A stretch of DNA of 64,000 nucleotides from assembly GCA_907163375.1 (NCBI GenBank), contig CAJQUW010001667.1:91101-155100 (forward strand), in the 5' to 3' direction. The notes beneath the pieces were generated by a model. That model was not told where the DNA came from and made no database searches. It saw only the letters and a list, made by a program, of their open reading frames with translations. A program made the position numbers and the translations under genes. Of the stretch, positions 37,658-49,078 are shown one piece after another; the first letter of the stretch is position 1, and every line of letters starts with the position of its first letter. Source of the DNA: Prostheceraeus crozeri (Eukaryota > Platyhelminthes > Polycladida > Euryleptidae).

Positions 37658-38518
37658 CTAACAACTTCGAGATAACTTTATTAATTGCTTGTTGACTTTA
37701 TCTATTGCATCAAGAAGCGTGTGATGTACTTTAATTTCTTTTTCAGTCATTTCTAATTTTTTCTCACTTTTCTTTAATTCTGCTTTTAAAGCATTTAATT
37801 GAACTTTAAGACCATCTACTTTTCTTTTAACGGAATCTAACTGTTCTTTATTTTCTTTAGAGTTTTCTTGTAAATTTTTCTTTAATTCATTTTCTAAATT
37901 GATTTTAAGAGTTTTCATTTTATCAACTTTTTCATTAAGTGATTTTACTTCAATTTTCAAATGATTTATTTTTTTAATTTGTTGAGCAATTTTAGAACTC
38001 AATTCATTCACACTTTTTTGGAATGTAGTTTGTAACTGCTTTAAATTTTTTTTAATTCTTTCAGGTAGTTTTTCTATTTCATCTTCTAATTGTTCTTTTA
38101 ACATTTTTATCTGATGCTTATTTTTAATGACTGCAGATTTTAAATTTATAGAAAGTAATATTAAAATTTTTGATTGTTCAGAAATCTTTTTAAAAAGTTT
38201 TGCTATATCTGCTTCTAGCTCTCTATCCTTTTTATCAAGTTTTAATAATTTTTCGTTTAATGATTTGTCATTAAGTTTAAGCAACTTTAATTCGTTCATC
38301 AGTGGAACCAAAACATCGTTTATGTATTTTTCCTTTAAGTCATTGATTTGTGTATCAACATATTGTTTATTTGTTAAGTCTGTATTTTGTTGCGGAAGAA
38401 TAGAAAGATGCAATGGACCAGATAAAACGTCTCCAGTTTTCATGATATAATTTTCTATCTCTATTTCTGATTCACGATTATTCGGGATATATGCACCTCC
38501 ACCAACATTTGGTAACAT
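37658..38518 (-). CDS. fibre-like coiled-coil protein with phage tail-fibre motif (A2)
   Basis: 286 residues. MLPNVGGGAYIPNN, then MKTGDVLSGPLHL and LTNKQYVDTQINDLK, then a long Lys/Glu/Leu heptad coil to the end. The ortholog in A1 is 8262..9149; the C-terminal ends differ after LLDAIDKV. Probable trimeric surface fibre or spike by motif and layout. Divergent from the zinc-finger gene with a 63-bp gap. Confidence 0.75.
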   Translation of the reverse strand: MLPNVGGGAYIPNNRESEIEIENYIMKTGDVLSGPLHLSILPQQNTDLTNKQYVDTQINDLKEKYINDVLVPLMNELKLLKLNDKSLNEKLLKLDKKDRELEADIAKLFKKISEQSKILILLSINLKSAVIKNKHQIKMLKEQLEDEIEKLPERIKKNLKQLQTTFQKSVNELSSKIAQQIKKINHLKIEVKSLNEKVDKMKTLKINLENELKKNLQENSKENKEQLDSVKRKVDGLKVQLNALKAELKKSEKKLEMTEKEIKVHHTLLDAIDKVNKQLIKLSRSC

Positions 38519-38581
38519 TATTTTTAAACAATAAAAATAAAATTTTTTCTAATGAAAATAAAATTTTTTCTAATAAAAAAA

Positions 38582-39467
38582 ATGGAAATGACTCAAATTT
38601 GTCAAGTTTGCAATATGCGTTTTTTAAATCAAACGCTATTATATTCTCATATGAAAAAAACACCATGTGGTATGCATATGAATCAATTTCAACCTAATAG
38701 TATTCAACCTAATAGTATTCAACCTAATAATAGTATTCAGTATAATAATATTCAATCAGAGCAACCATTACAAAGATTAAAGCATTTATTTATTTGAGAT
38801 AAAGAACAAAATCTTTATACTGCTAGACAAAATACACCTAGGCAAAATACACCTAGGCAAAATAATAATAATAATTATTTAGCACAAAATAATAATTATT
38901 ATTTAGCACAAAATAATAATGTAGCACAAAATAATCCTTTTGTTCAAAATAATAATGTAGCACAAAATAATTATGTTGATAAAAATAATTATGTTGATAA
39001 AAATCAATTTGTTGATAAAAATCAATTTTTTTGATAAAAATCAATTTGTTGAATATAATAACAAAAAAATATGTTCCGAATGTAATAAAAATATAACGTC
39101 TAAAAATTTTGCACGTCATTTAAATATATGTGAACAACCAGAAGAGGTTAAAAAAAATAAAAAAGATAAATTAAAAGATCAGTTATGTCGTAATTGTAAT
39201 AAATATTTTACAATTCAAGGAATTACTAATCATTATAATTCTTGTATAAGTTCTACAAGACAATGTACAAGTTGTCAAATTACTAAACCTAAGACAGAGT
39301 TTTATGATAGTAAATATCAGTGTAAGGATTGTTTAAAAGAAAAAGTTAAATGTAGAGGTTGTCAAAAAATTATATTAAAGAAAAATTTTCCGCGACATGT
39401 AACACTATGTCATAAACTTAATCAACATAATAATAATTTATATCAAAACAATAATAATTTATATTAG
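38582..39467 (+). pseudogene. multi-zinc-finger protein, copy A2, broken
   Basis: Counterpart of A1 7375..8217. It keeps the N-terminal finger (CQVCNMRFL...H...C), a low-complexity middle rebuilt from different short repeats (VAQNN and VDKNN types instead of the TQNNHVNP unit), and the three C-terminal zinc blocks (CSECNKNITSKNFARH, CRNCNKYFT, CRGCQKIILKKNFPRH). The fast-changing middle between conserved zinc blocks suggests a flexible linker. Broken copy. Confidence 0.75.
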
Positions 39468-39479
39468 ATAAATTATTTT

Positions 39480-39650
39480 TATTATTAAAATAGTTGTATT
39501 TCTACTAAAATAGTTGTATTTCAACTAAAATAGTTGTATTTCAACTAAAATAGTTGTATTTCAACTAAAATAGTTGTATTTCAACTAAAATAATCTTATA
39601 TATATATTAAAATATTTGTATTTCTACTAAAATAATCTTATATATATTAA
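39480..39650. repeat. about 20-bp tandem repeats
   Basis: Five to six units with TAGTTGTATTTCAACTAAAA, in which TAGTTGTATTTCAACTA is itself an inverted repeat, plus related TTTGTATTTCTAC variants. Homologous in place to 7198..7374. Confidence 0.85.
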
Positions 39651-39689
39651 AATATTATTTTTTTATAAAGAATAAAATATTATTTTATT

Positions 39690-39840
39690 AAAATATTCTT
39701 AAGCATTCCGGAAGAGAGGAAAAGACTAAAAATACTTCTTTTGAGTATAGGAACAAAAATTCCGACACATTCCGGAGGTTCTACAGAGGTTAAACACACT
39801 CATAAGAGTGTAAGAATGCGAGTGCGGAATTAAAAAATAA
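39690..39840. promoter_or_regulatory. conserved non-coding block before the membrane ATPase gene (A2)
   Basis: Shares with A1 7010..7160 the stretch CTTCTTTTGAGTATAGGAAC, a TCCGACACATTCCGGAGG block, TCTACAGAGGTT and CACTC-ATAA-GAGTG. Conserved without coding, directly upstream of the ATPase start. Confidence 0.45.
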
Positions 39841-39872
39841 TAATTCCTAAATTTTTATTTTAAAAATATTAA

Positions 39873-41357
39873 ATGAATAAAAACGAAAATTTGGAAGATT
39901 TATATTCACCGGTTATAATTAAAAGTAATAAAAGTAATAAAAGTAATCTAAGTCGTAATAAATCTCTTAATGTATTTAATGAACTAATAAATAATTATAT
40001 GAATAACACTGAGTTTCAAGATACACTAACCCCTCAAGATCCGAATCTAAAAGATATTAATAATATTATTGTAGATAATCCTATACATAAAAATATATAT
40101 AATAAAAAATATTTAGAGACACTACCCCCTAATTCATCTCTTAATAAAAAATTACCACAATCAGATCTTACACGTCTTTGGAATTTTTTAAAATTTCATT
40201 GTATAAAAATATTGTTAGCATGGATTTTAATATTTTTTATTTATCATCTTGTTATATGTATTGGAAATCAATGGGGTTACTTTCTAACAGAGGAACAAAA
40301 GAGGATAAATTTTTATAAACAAGAAATAAAAACTTTTAAAGGATGGAAGACTGAGGAGGATAAGATTAAGGATAAAACTAATAATAAAAATATTAAACAA
40401 GGTAAAATGTATCAAGAAAATTTACATTTCATTGTTTACGGTAAAACTGGAAGTGGTAAGACTACGTTTATTAAAAAATATATAAATCAATATTATAAGG
40501 ACGAAACAAAAGTACATATTTTTTGTATGCATACTTCTGAATGGCCAACTTTTACAAACGTCTATAATGATAAACAATTAGATGAGTTACAAGAGATGGA
40601 AAATTTTGCTGGTACACCTGAAAATAAATCTTTATTAATTTTAGATGATGTTGCAAGTTTATCAAAACAAAAAAATATGTCAGAAATATTTACAAAAGGA
40701 AGACATCAAAATATTGAAATAGTTGTATTAGCTCATAAAGCTTGTGATGTAGATAATAAGATTAGAGAAAACATTCAAACATTTTTTACAACTACACAAA
40801 ATAATGCAGCATTCTTTAATGATATTAATAAAAATTATAAAATGAATATGCCTTTATCATATTATATACAACATAAATATGGAATAATACGTGTTGACAC
40901 CATAAGTGGACATATGCAAGTATATGATAAAGATTTAAATATATTAGTAGATACTGAACATGAAATCTATAATAACTCTCAAGATTTTGATATTAGAATA
41001 TATGCAAATACAAAACATTTATCAAATCAAGTTATAGAACAAATAATTATCTTTTTAGAGTCTGAAGCAAAAGTACCACTAAAAATTATTCCTGATACAT
41101 TTTATTTTTATTTTGATCATTATTTAAATGCAAAATTTGGTATACCAATACCTAACAGATTACAAGATAATGAAACATTAAACTATTTAAAAATTGCAGT
41201 AAATGATGTTAGAAACGGTTTAAGAAAAGCAACACCAATAATATCTGATGTTAAATCTACATTTTCTGATGCCAAATCTACATTTGATGAAGCAAAAAAA
41301 ACATATAATGATATAAAACCATTAATAAATGGTGTAAGTGAAATACTTAATAATTAA
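39873..41357 (+). CDS. membrane-anchored FtsK/HerA-like ATPase
   Basis: 494 residues. The Asn/Lys-rich head contains NKSNKSN repeats. A hydrophobic anchor lies at about 108-130 (IKILLAWILIFFIYHLVICIG). Walker A YGKTGSGKTTF is near residue 190, Walker B LLILDDVASLSKQK near 253, then GRHQNIEIVVLAHK (sensor-like) and IQTFFTTTQNNAAFFND. The C-terminal tail has two 7-residue repeats (SDVKSTF, SDAKSTF). The ATPase core resembles A32-type DNA packaging ATPases, but this element has another A32-like gene at 48057..48845, so the membrane form is probably a specialised pump, possibly for DNA transfer across a membrane. It has its own upstream conserved block. Confidence 0.85.
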   Translation: MNKNENLEDLYSPVIIKSNKSNKSNLSRNKSLNVFNELINNYMNNTEFQDTLTPQDPNLKDINNIIVDNPIHKNIYNKKYLETLPPNSSLNKKLPQSDLTRLWNFLKFHCIKILLAWILIFFIYHLVICIGNQWGYFLTEEQKRINFYKQEIKTFKGWKTEEDKIKDKTNNKNIKQGKMYQENLHFIVYGKTGSGKTTFIKKYINQYYKDETKVHIFCMHTSEWPTFTNVYNDKQLDELQEMENFAGTPENKSLLILDDVASLSKQKNMSEIFTKGRHQNIEIVVLAHKACDVDNKIRENIQTFFTTTQNNAAFFNDINKNYKMNMPLSYYIQHKYGIIRVDTISGHMQVYDKDLNILVDTEHEIYNNSQDFDIRIYANTKHLSNQVIEQIIIFLESEAKVPLKIIPDTFYFYFDHYLNAKFGIPIPNRLQDNETLNYLKIAVNDVRNGLRKATPIISDVKSTFSDAKSTFDEAKKTYNDIKPLINGVSEILNN

Positions 41358-41525
41358 ACAAATTTCATAATTTTACAGATATATTAGAATTTTTTTCCCA
41401 TTATATATTTTAGAATTTTTCCCATTATATATTTTAGAATTTTTCCCATTATATATATATTTTAGAATTTTTTTTCTCTAAAAATTAAAACACAAATTTT
41501 CTCTAAAAAAATAAAAAATAAAAAA

Positions 41526-44500
41526 ATGGATAAGTTTTATTGTGACTTATGTAAAAAAAATTGCAAACAAAAAGAAGTTATCAATCTCATCTACAAAGTA
41601 AAATGCATTTACAAAATGTAGAACGAGTTGATGAAGGAAATATATTTAAATTAAATAGTTATAAAAACTATATAGAAACATTACCTACTGATATAAAAGT
41701 TAAAAAAATATTTTATGATTATTCACATTCGGAATATAAAAAAGTTTTTAATAGTGAAGATGAGACCCTACCAGATGGAAGATATTTATTTAGCGATACT
41801 GATGAATTTAACGAACCGATGAATTTGATGAAGCAGAACGAACCGATGAAGCCTTAGCAAATATAAAATATTTATTTAATCAGTCTGTTGAATATAATGA
41901 AACCGATAAAACTTTTTATAATGTATTAACCAACTTTTATAATATATTTAAGAAATCTTTCAAATGTTATATGAATGTAGAAGTACTTTATACAAAAAAT
42001 GGACTTGATGGAATTCCTGAAGAAATAATACAAGGACATTTTACAAATTCACAAGAAATTCATAATGTAAATGATATACAACCCATATTTGAATCGATGA
42101 TACTTAAATTAGAAAATAGTATAATTGAAGCCCAGTTACGTGAATCTGGTTGGAGATTTGTTAAAATACTATCTAAGAAAATAGTAATTGATAAATATAA
42201 AAATAATACTGGTGGTAGTTATGTTCCTTTACCTTTCAGTTCACCACAATTAATCAACATAAAAAATGAAGATGATTATTGTTTTCTGTGGAGTATTATA
42301 GCACATTTACATCCTGCAGAATATCATAAAGAAAGACTAAGTCATTACAATAAAGAAAAATACATAAATGAATTTGATCTCTCTGATGGCTTAGATGAAT
42401 TTCCATATGATTATAATAGGTTAAAAAAGTTTCATAAAAAGAATAAAAATTTAATTGAAGTAAATGTTTTTGAATTACATGTGAATTATGTTTCTATTGG
42501 TAAAATTATTCCACTTTACTCAGATTCAAAAAAATTTTATTTGAATAATAAAAATTTGTGTCAATCAGAAATAGTATATAATGATAGAGGAAATTACATG
42601 CATCATAATATTTTTTACCAAGGAAATATAATATGTACTGAAAAATTTGAACTTGTTAAAACATTATCACCAATAATGATTAATCATAATAATTATAAAG
42701 GACGTACTGATGATTATAATTACAAATATTCATCTTTATCTTCAGAATATCAACAAAAATTAGAAAATTTAAATAAAAGTTTACAAAAATGTAAAACAGA
42801 TTATCAACAACAAACAAAAATATTAATACATGAATATGGCCATAAATATCAAAATAAAATAGAAACAATTCAAAAATTAAATGAAGAAAATAATAAAGAC
42901 AATAAAGATAATAAAGAATTAAATGAATGTTTAAAAAAATTTCATCAACAATATAAAGAACAATATAATAATGAATATATTTATCAGCTACAAATATTAA
43001 ATCAAAATTATCAACAGACTGAAAAAGATTTACAAAGACAAATTGATTTAACACATGAAATATATAAAGATGAATTTGTAAAATTAGAACAGTCAAAACA
43101 ACCAGCACAAGCAAATATATTATATTATCAGGGTCATTTTATATTGTGTAAAGATGTTTCTATATTTACAAAAACTTCAGATAATAAAAATTTTCCTTGT
43201 CTTCAATGTATGACAAGTTTTAGAACTTTAGAAGAAATGAATAGACATTTGGAGAATTGCCAACAAAATGAAGCAGTTCAAAATACTTTTCCTAAAGATG
43301 ATTATTTAGAATATAATAAATGGTATTTTAAAAATAAAGTACCCTTTACTATTTATTGTGATTTTGAAGCATATAATGTTAATATGTCACAAAATCAAAC
43401 GGAAAGTTCCAGGGCTTCACCCGATTCTGAAAATTATAATTCTGAAAATTATAATTCTGAAAATTATAATTCTGAAAATTGTAATTCTGAAAATTATAAT
43501 TCTGAAAATTATAATTCTGAAAAAAGTGTACCTGAAAAAAGTGCACCTGGAAAAAGTTCAGCTGAACAAAGTAAAGAAAAATATTTATTTGAACAAAAAC
43601 CATTATGTTGGGGAATGTACATTCATTCAAATTATCCTGAATTATTTAAATCAGAATATTTACAATACTATGGTGAAGATAGTTCAGAAATGTTTACAAA
43701 GAAAGTAGAAGAATTACAAGGACTTTTTTCACAATTGCTTGAAACAAATATGCCAATGATTCCATTAACAAATGAAGAAAGAAAAGAATTTTATGATGAA
43801 ATAAATTGTTATTACTGTGGAAAATGTTTTACAAATAAATAATAAACTGGCAGAGGATAAAGTAAAAGATCATGATCATCTAAATGGATTATATAGAGGT
43901 GCAGCACATAATTCTTGTAATCTTAATGCTAATAAATTTAAATATAACTTTGTTCCTTTATATTTCTACAATGGTTCTAAATATGATTTCCATCTAGTAA
44001 TGAAAGATTTATTTTCATCTGAAAAATTACAACAACAAAAAATAAATGTACTATGTAAACAAGAAGAAGAATATTTTTCAATGCAATTAGGTTGTATTAG
44101 AATTTTAGATGCATTTAGATTTTTTACTCCTTATTCATTAGATGTTATGGGAAAAACTTTGAAATCTGAACAATGTAAAATATTAAATAAATATAATTTA
44201 AAACCTTTAAAAGGAATATTTCCGTATAAATATATAACCGGAGATTTTAATTCTGTGAATAAAATTATGGAAGAAAAACAACTTCCTCCAATAAATAAAT
44301 TTAGATCAATATTAAAACAGTCACAATTATCTGAAGAAGACTATGCAGAAGCTGAAAGGAATTGGAGAGAGTTAAATTGTAAAACAATGTATGATTATAC
44401 AATGAAATATCTTCAGATAGATGTATTAATACTAGCTGATCTTTTCGAAAACTTTCGTGACATGTGTTTAGAATATTACAGAATAGATCCATGTTATTGT

Positions 44501-46018
44501 TAATCTACACCAGGTTTAACATGGTTAGCAGGATTAAAACATACAAATGTTAAACTTAAACATTATAAAGAAAATACATATGATAAATTATTATTTTTTG
44601 AATCTGGAATTAGAGGTGGAGTTTCATCAGTTTTAGGTAATAGATATGTTAAATGTTATAATAAGAAAGTAAATCCACAAGAATATGGAATAATGAAACC
44701 TTTATCTCCAGAAGAAAAAGAAAAAATATTAGAAATTTTTCGAACGAAACGAGAAGGAGTAGAACGTGAAAAAGCAATTGATGAATTCATGAGAGAAAAC
44801 TATTTATTATATTATGATTTTAATAGCTTATATTCTTCTTGCATGATACAAGAATTACCAACAGGTGAAATGCCATGGTGTAATAATTTTGTTTATCAAA
44901 AAACATATGATGGAAATCGTAATTTTGGTTATATATATGAAGTTGATTTAGTATACCCTGATTATATAAAAGAAGCAACAAAATATTTTCCTTTCTGCCC
45001 AGAAAACAAAATTCCCATTATAAAAGATTTTTCAGATTATCAAAAATCTTTAATTCCTAAGAAATATAGGCCAACAAAAAAACTTATGTTAACACAAAGC
45101 AATAAAGGAAAGTATGTTGTTGAAGGAAGAATGCTAGATTGGTATTTAGATCATGGAATGATTCTCACCAAAATACATCGAAAACTAGAGTATAGAAAAT
45201 CTAAATGGTTAAAAAATTATATAGAGTTCAATATTGAAAAACGTAAAATAGCTAAAAGAAATAAAGATGATTTTGGAAACGTTTTCTTCAAATTAATGAA
45301 TAATGCATTTTATGGTAAGACTTTAGAAAATGTGCGTAATAGACAAAATATTGAAATAGTTTATGATAAAGATAGATTTCAAAATTTAACAAGGAAACCT
45401 ACATATAAAAGAACTACTAGATTCAGTGATGAACTTTGTGCTGTTCATCTAAGAAGAAGCATTGTAAAACATGATAAGTTTAATTTTATTGGATTCACTA
45501 TATTAGAATTAGCTAAACTATTTATGTATAGATTTATATATGATTATTTAGCACCTGCTTATGGCAAAAACTATAAATTACACTTTACAGATACCGATTC
45601 TGTTTTCTTAGAATTAACAATACCGTATAATTCTTCACTTGATAAAGAAATTAATAAAATAAAAGATATTATTCATCCTTCTGATTTATGTAAAGTAAAA
45701 GATGAATTAGAAGGAAATGAAGATTTCATAACAGAAGCTATATTTTTAAAATCTAAACGTTACTGTTATGATACAACTAATAATATTAAAACACATAAAA
45801 CATTAAAAGGAATTTCAAAGGCATCAGTGGCTAATCAAATAACATTTCAAGATTATAAAAATGCATTATTTAATAATGAAATAAAAACAGCATGTAATTA
45901 TAGACTTAATTCAAAAAAACATAAAATGTATTTAAAAGAGGAACATAAATTAGCATTAGATCCATTTGATGATAAAAGAAAAATTTTGCCTGATGGAATA
46001 ACTACTGAACCTTTCTAA
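41526..46018 (+). pseudogene. polB: protein-primed DNA polymerase B, copy A2, broken
   Basis: Same domain order as A1: U1-type finger, CFLWSIIAHLHP block, coiled coil, C2H2 finger (CLQCMTSFRTLEEMNRH), YCDFEAYN (exonuclease I), DHDHLNGLYRGAAHNSC, YNGSKYDFH, DFNSLYSSCM (motif A), KLMNNAFYGKT (motif B), FTDTDS (motif C). The SENYN tandem repeat (43424..43520) has more units than A1. Ends FDDKRKILPDGITTEPF. Broken in this copy too, while many structural genes remain open. Confidence 0.93.
43395..43424. repeat. double mini-hairpin repeat in polB (A2)
   Basis: GGAAAGTTCC (43401..43410) and GGGCTTCACCC (43412..43422), counterpart of 3290..3319 in A1. Confidence 0.75.
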
Positions 46019-46158
46019 TTTTCTAATTTCTAAGATAGACAAATTTGATATGTATATATAAAATAAAAAAATAATATAAAAATATAAAATATTATAAAAT
46101 AATATAATAATATAACATAAAATTATAATATAAAATAATATAAAATTATCATATAAAA

Positions 46159-46983
46159 ATGGATAAAGTTAGAGCTGATAATTTTAAAAGAATAAAACAA
46201 TTAGACGAATTAATAAAACAAAGAAATATTATGAAAGAAAACCATCTTCAAAATAGAATGACAAAAGCTGGTATTCAATCTGATATGTTTAATCAATTAA
46301 AATTAACTGAAGAAGTAAAAACTGATTATGAAAAAACTGTCGAACCATTTAAAACTCTTGAAAAAGAACTTAATGAAAAACGTGTTGATATAGCGGATCC
46401 TGTACTTAAAACACTATTAGATGACTATGGATTACTAGAATCAAACATAGATAAAAAATTACCAAAATCTATGTTATTCGAACATTCTACTTTCTTTTTA
46501 GATAAAAAATTATTTGCAAGATTTTATCTTGGTGGTAAAGAAATATTTCCACAACCTTTACGAGGATTAATTTTTACGCCAGATAAAAAACCTATTAGTT
46601 TAGATAGAAATTTTGTTGATCTTTTAAGAGGAGCAGACTTAAAAAATTATGCTGTAGAAGATCTTATAAAATATAAAGCTATGTTAGATAGAGTTGGTGC
46701 AGTAAAATCTCTAAGACGTTATAAACAATTAGAAAATTTATTATCATCGGGAGTTAAAGTAGGGAAAGGTTTATCTGAAAAACAGAAAACAGAAACAACT
46801 ATATTTTTACCAGATGATCCACAAGAATTACTAAATAGATTAAATATTTTAATATCGGCAATAAAAGAAGGACATAATTCTAGTTTCAATGAAATTCATG
46901 CTATATTGAAAAGACTGTTAGAAAAGAAGATTCTAAATGAAGAGGATTATAAAAGTGTAGCTGAAATATGTTGTTGTTTTTAA
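46159..46983 (+). CDS. unknown family-A protein between polymerase and penton-like gene
   Basis: 274 residues. N-terminal basic coil (MDKVRADNFKRIKQLDELIK), a second helical region (EEVKTDYEKTVEPFKTLEKE), then a beta-rich block (FEHSTFFLDKK, LARFYLGGKEIFPQPLRGLIF) and a C-terminal helical region ending EICCCF. The context (after polymerase, before penton-like and packaging ATPase genes) matches the place of unnamed structural genes in other Polintons. A role in capsid or scaffold is possible. The N-terminal 30 residues recur in 37264..37437. I do not recognise the family. Confidence 0.7.
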   Translation: MDKVRADNFKRIKQLDELIKQRNIMKENHLQNRMTKAGIQSDMFNQLKLTEEVKTDYEKTVEPFKTLEKELNEKRVDIADPVLKTLLDDYGLLESNIDKKLPKSMLFEHSTFFLDKKLFARFYLGGKEIFPQPLRGLIFTPDKKPISLDRNFVDLLRGADLKNYAVEDLIKYKAMLDRVGAVKSLRRYKQLENLLSSGVKVGKGLSEKQKTETTIFLPDDPQELLNRLNILISAIKEGHNSSFNEIHAILKRLLEKKILNEEDYKSVAEICCCF

Positions 46984-47095
46984 TTTTTTATAAAAAAATA
47001 TTTCATAAAAAAATATTTCATAAAAAAATATTTCATAAAAAATATTTTATAAAAAAATATTTCATAAAAAAATATTTACTTAATTTTTTAGTTTA
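46984..47095. repeat. 17-bp tandem repeat
   Basis: Six units with AAAAAAATATTTCATAA between the unknown gene and the penton-like gene. Confidence 0.85.
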
Positions 47096-47098
47096 AAA

Positions 47099-47887
47099 AT
47101 GTGTTCAGCAGATTTAGATAAAATTAATAATCATCTAGAAAATCTAACAGAGATTTTGGGTTCATCAAAATTTAGTACGACGTTAAAAATTATAACAACT
47201 ACTTCATCACACACTTGTAATTTAGAACCCATTCTACATTTGGAACAAAATAAAAATTATCAAATTGCATTGACTAGTTTCTCTACATTTAACACTATTC
47301 AAAACGTTATCAAAGATGTGAATGATCAATTTAGATATTCTACTGATAAAGGCAAAACATGGAAAATATTAACTTTTCTTCCTGGTTCTTACGAAGTTGA
47401 ATCAATATCAAATGAAATTAAGAGACATTTAGGTATACCATTTAAAGATAAGAAACAATTACATTTTGCAGTTGAACCGGCAGTTAATAAATTTTCTCTT
47501 ACTTTAGACGAAAATCATCAAGTTGATTTTAATCATGATAGATCATTGTCAAAGCTATTAGGATTTAATAAACAAACTTATAGTCAAGGTTATCATTTAG
47601 GTGAGAAGATTCCAAAAATAACTGAAATAAATTCAATTGTTGTACATTGTGACATTATTGAAGGAGGATATATAAATGGTAAATTGTCAAATTTAATATT
47701 CAGTTTTCCAGCTTTTACTGTACCCATTGGTTATAGATTAAATGTAATTCCACAAACATTAATATATTTTCCTATTACAAGAAAAACTATTAACAACATT
47801 AACATTAGAATCACTGATGAGAAAGGACAAGAAATAAATTTTGGAGGTGAAGAGATTATGATAGATCTTTTGGTTCGGGAGGTATAA
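47099..47887 (+). CDS. penton-like minor capsid protein, family A
   Basis: 262 residues. The C-terminal half has the penton/minor-capsid pattern: LSKLLGFNKQTYSQGYHLGE, INSIVVHCDIIEGGYINGKL, LIFSFPAFTVPIGYRLNVIP and ITDEKGQEINFGGEEIMIDLLV. The family-B protein at 61144..63829 ends with the same arrangement (MDILGFDQNIF...IDIAIYDDAGALIPFHKDAVTSITLHF). Single-jelly-roll pentons fill the fivefold vertices of Polinton-type capsids. The N-terminal ~90 residues are less conserved. Intact in this copy. Confidence 0.75.
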   Translation: MCSADLDKINNHLENLTEILGSSKFSTTLKIITTTSSHTCNLEPILHLEQNKNYQIALTSFSTFNTIQNVIKDVNDQFRYSTDKGKTWKILTFLPGSYEVESISNEIKRHLGIPFKDKKQLHFAVEPAVNKFSLTLDENHQVDFNHDRSLSKLLGFNKQTYSQGYHLGEKIPKITEINSIVVHCDIIEGGYINGKLSNLIFSFPAFTVPIGYRLNVIPQTLIYFPITRKTINNINIRITDEKGQEINFGGEEIMIDLLVREV

Positions 47888-48056
47888 ACTCCCACGCGAA
47901 GCTAGAGAAGTTTAATTTTTTTTTATCATTTTCATTATTAATCTTATTAACCTTATTAACCTTATTAATCTTATTAATCTTATTAAAAACAAAAAGAATA
48001 AACTTTAATTAAAATTTTATTTTTATTTTTTTGTTTCTAAAAACACTAATTCAATA

Positions 48057-48845
48057 ATGGATGAATTTATTACTTTAAAAATGAATGAAATGTCTTTAAA
48101 TAAAAAAAAACTTAAATTTAATCATCATCCAAACTTATCTAATAAAGTTTTGTCTGTTATTTGCGGAAGATCAGGATGTGGAAAAACATATCTATTATTT
48201 AAAATTTTAACGACTCCAAATTTTTTGGATTATAACAATCTTATAATTTATACAACAACAGCAGAACAACCCGTCTATCAATTTTTAAAATATGGATTTG
48301 AAAATAATCTTACAAAAACAGCAATTGCTTCTCTATTCGAAGAATACGAAAAATCTGAATATGAAGAAGAAATAAATTTGTGGTGTGAAGAAGCAGCAAA
48401 AAATAAACAATTAGTTGAATCCAATAAAAATAAGCATATAAAAATACAATTAACAGATGATAGTGGTAATATGCAAGATCCTAGTAAACTAGATAAAACA
48501 ATGAAACATTGTGTAATTTTTGATGATTGTGTTAATGATAGAAATCAGTCAGTTCAGAGAAATTATTTCACAAGAGGTAGACATAATAACTGTAGTGTAT
48601 TTTATTTAACACAAAGTATGTATTCATTAGACGGAAGTGTTATTAGAAAGAATGCAAATATATTTATACTATTTGAAATAAATGCAAGAAACTTAAGTGA
48701 TTTGTTAAGAGATTTATGTATAAGATATAAAGATGAATTTAAACAATCGTGTAATAATGCTTGGTCAAAAGATTATGGCTTCATTACAATTAATATTGAT
48801 AAAAAAATTCATGAAAGAGTTATCGAACAATTGTTTACCGAGTAA
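48057..48845 (+). CDS. A32-like DNA packaging ATPase, family A
   Basis: 262 residues without membrane segment. Walker A ICGRSGCGKTYLLFK near residue 37, Walker B HCVIFDDCVNDRN near 151, then RGRHNNCSVFYLTQSMYSLDGSVIRKN with the conserved sensor Gln. This fits the FtsK/HerA-family packaging motor of Polintons. It is preceded by short ATTAACCTT tandem repeats (47945..47985). The second ATPase of the same element, after the membrane ATPase at 39873..41357; the two share little beyond the ATPase motifs and the GRH motif. Confidence 0.85.
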   Translation: MDEFITLKMNEMSLNKKKLKFNHHPNLSNKVLSVICGRSGCGKTYLLFKILTTPNFLDYNNLIIYTTTAEQPVYQFLKYGFENNLTKTAIASLFEEYEKSEYEEEINLWCEEAAKNKQLVESNKNKHIKIQLTDDSGNMQDPSKLDKTMKHCVIFDDCVNDRNQSVQRNYFTRGRHNNCSVFYLTQSMYSLDGSVIRKNANIFILFEINARNLSDLLRDLCIRYKDEFKQSCNNAWSKDYGFITINIDKKIHERVIEQLFTE

Positions 48846-49078
48846 TAAAAATATACAAATATAATGTTTTAATATTTTATTTTTTATTATCAGCTTTAAT
48901 TTTATCTATTTTTTTTAAAATATAATATTTGAATTTTGTGGTAACATTGGAATACAGCAAAAACATTTTACTGAACAAATTATTTTTTTATTGCTTTGTT
49001 GTTTGTAATCTTTTCGTTTAAAGTTTTCTCGTTTAAAGTTTTCTCGTATTAACTTTTGTTTAATAAAGTTTTGTCTAA
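48846..49078. other. short AT-rich spacer
   Basis: No gene seen. Short repeats with CGTTTAAAGTTTTCT. Confidence 0.4.

Noticed and set aside
46159-46983. Calling the 274-residue protein a terminal protein or scaffold
   Set aside because: Position is suggestive but no motif supports either.
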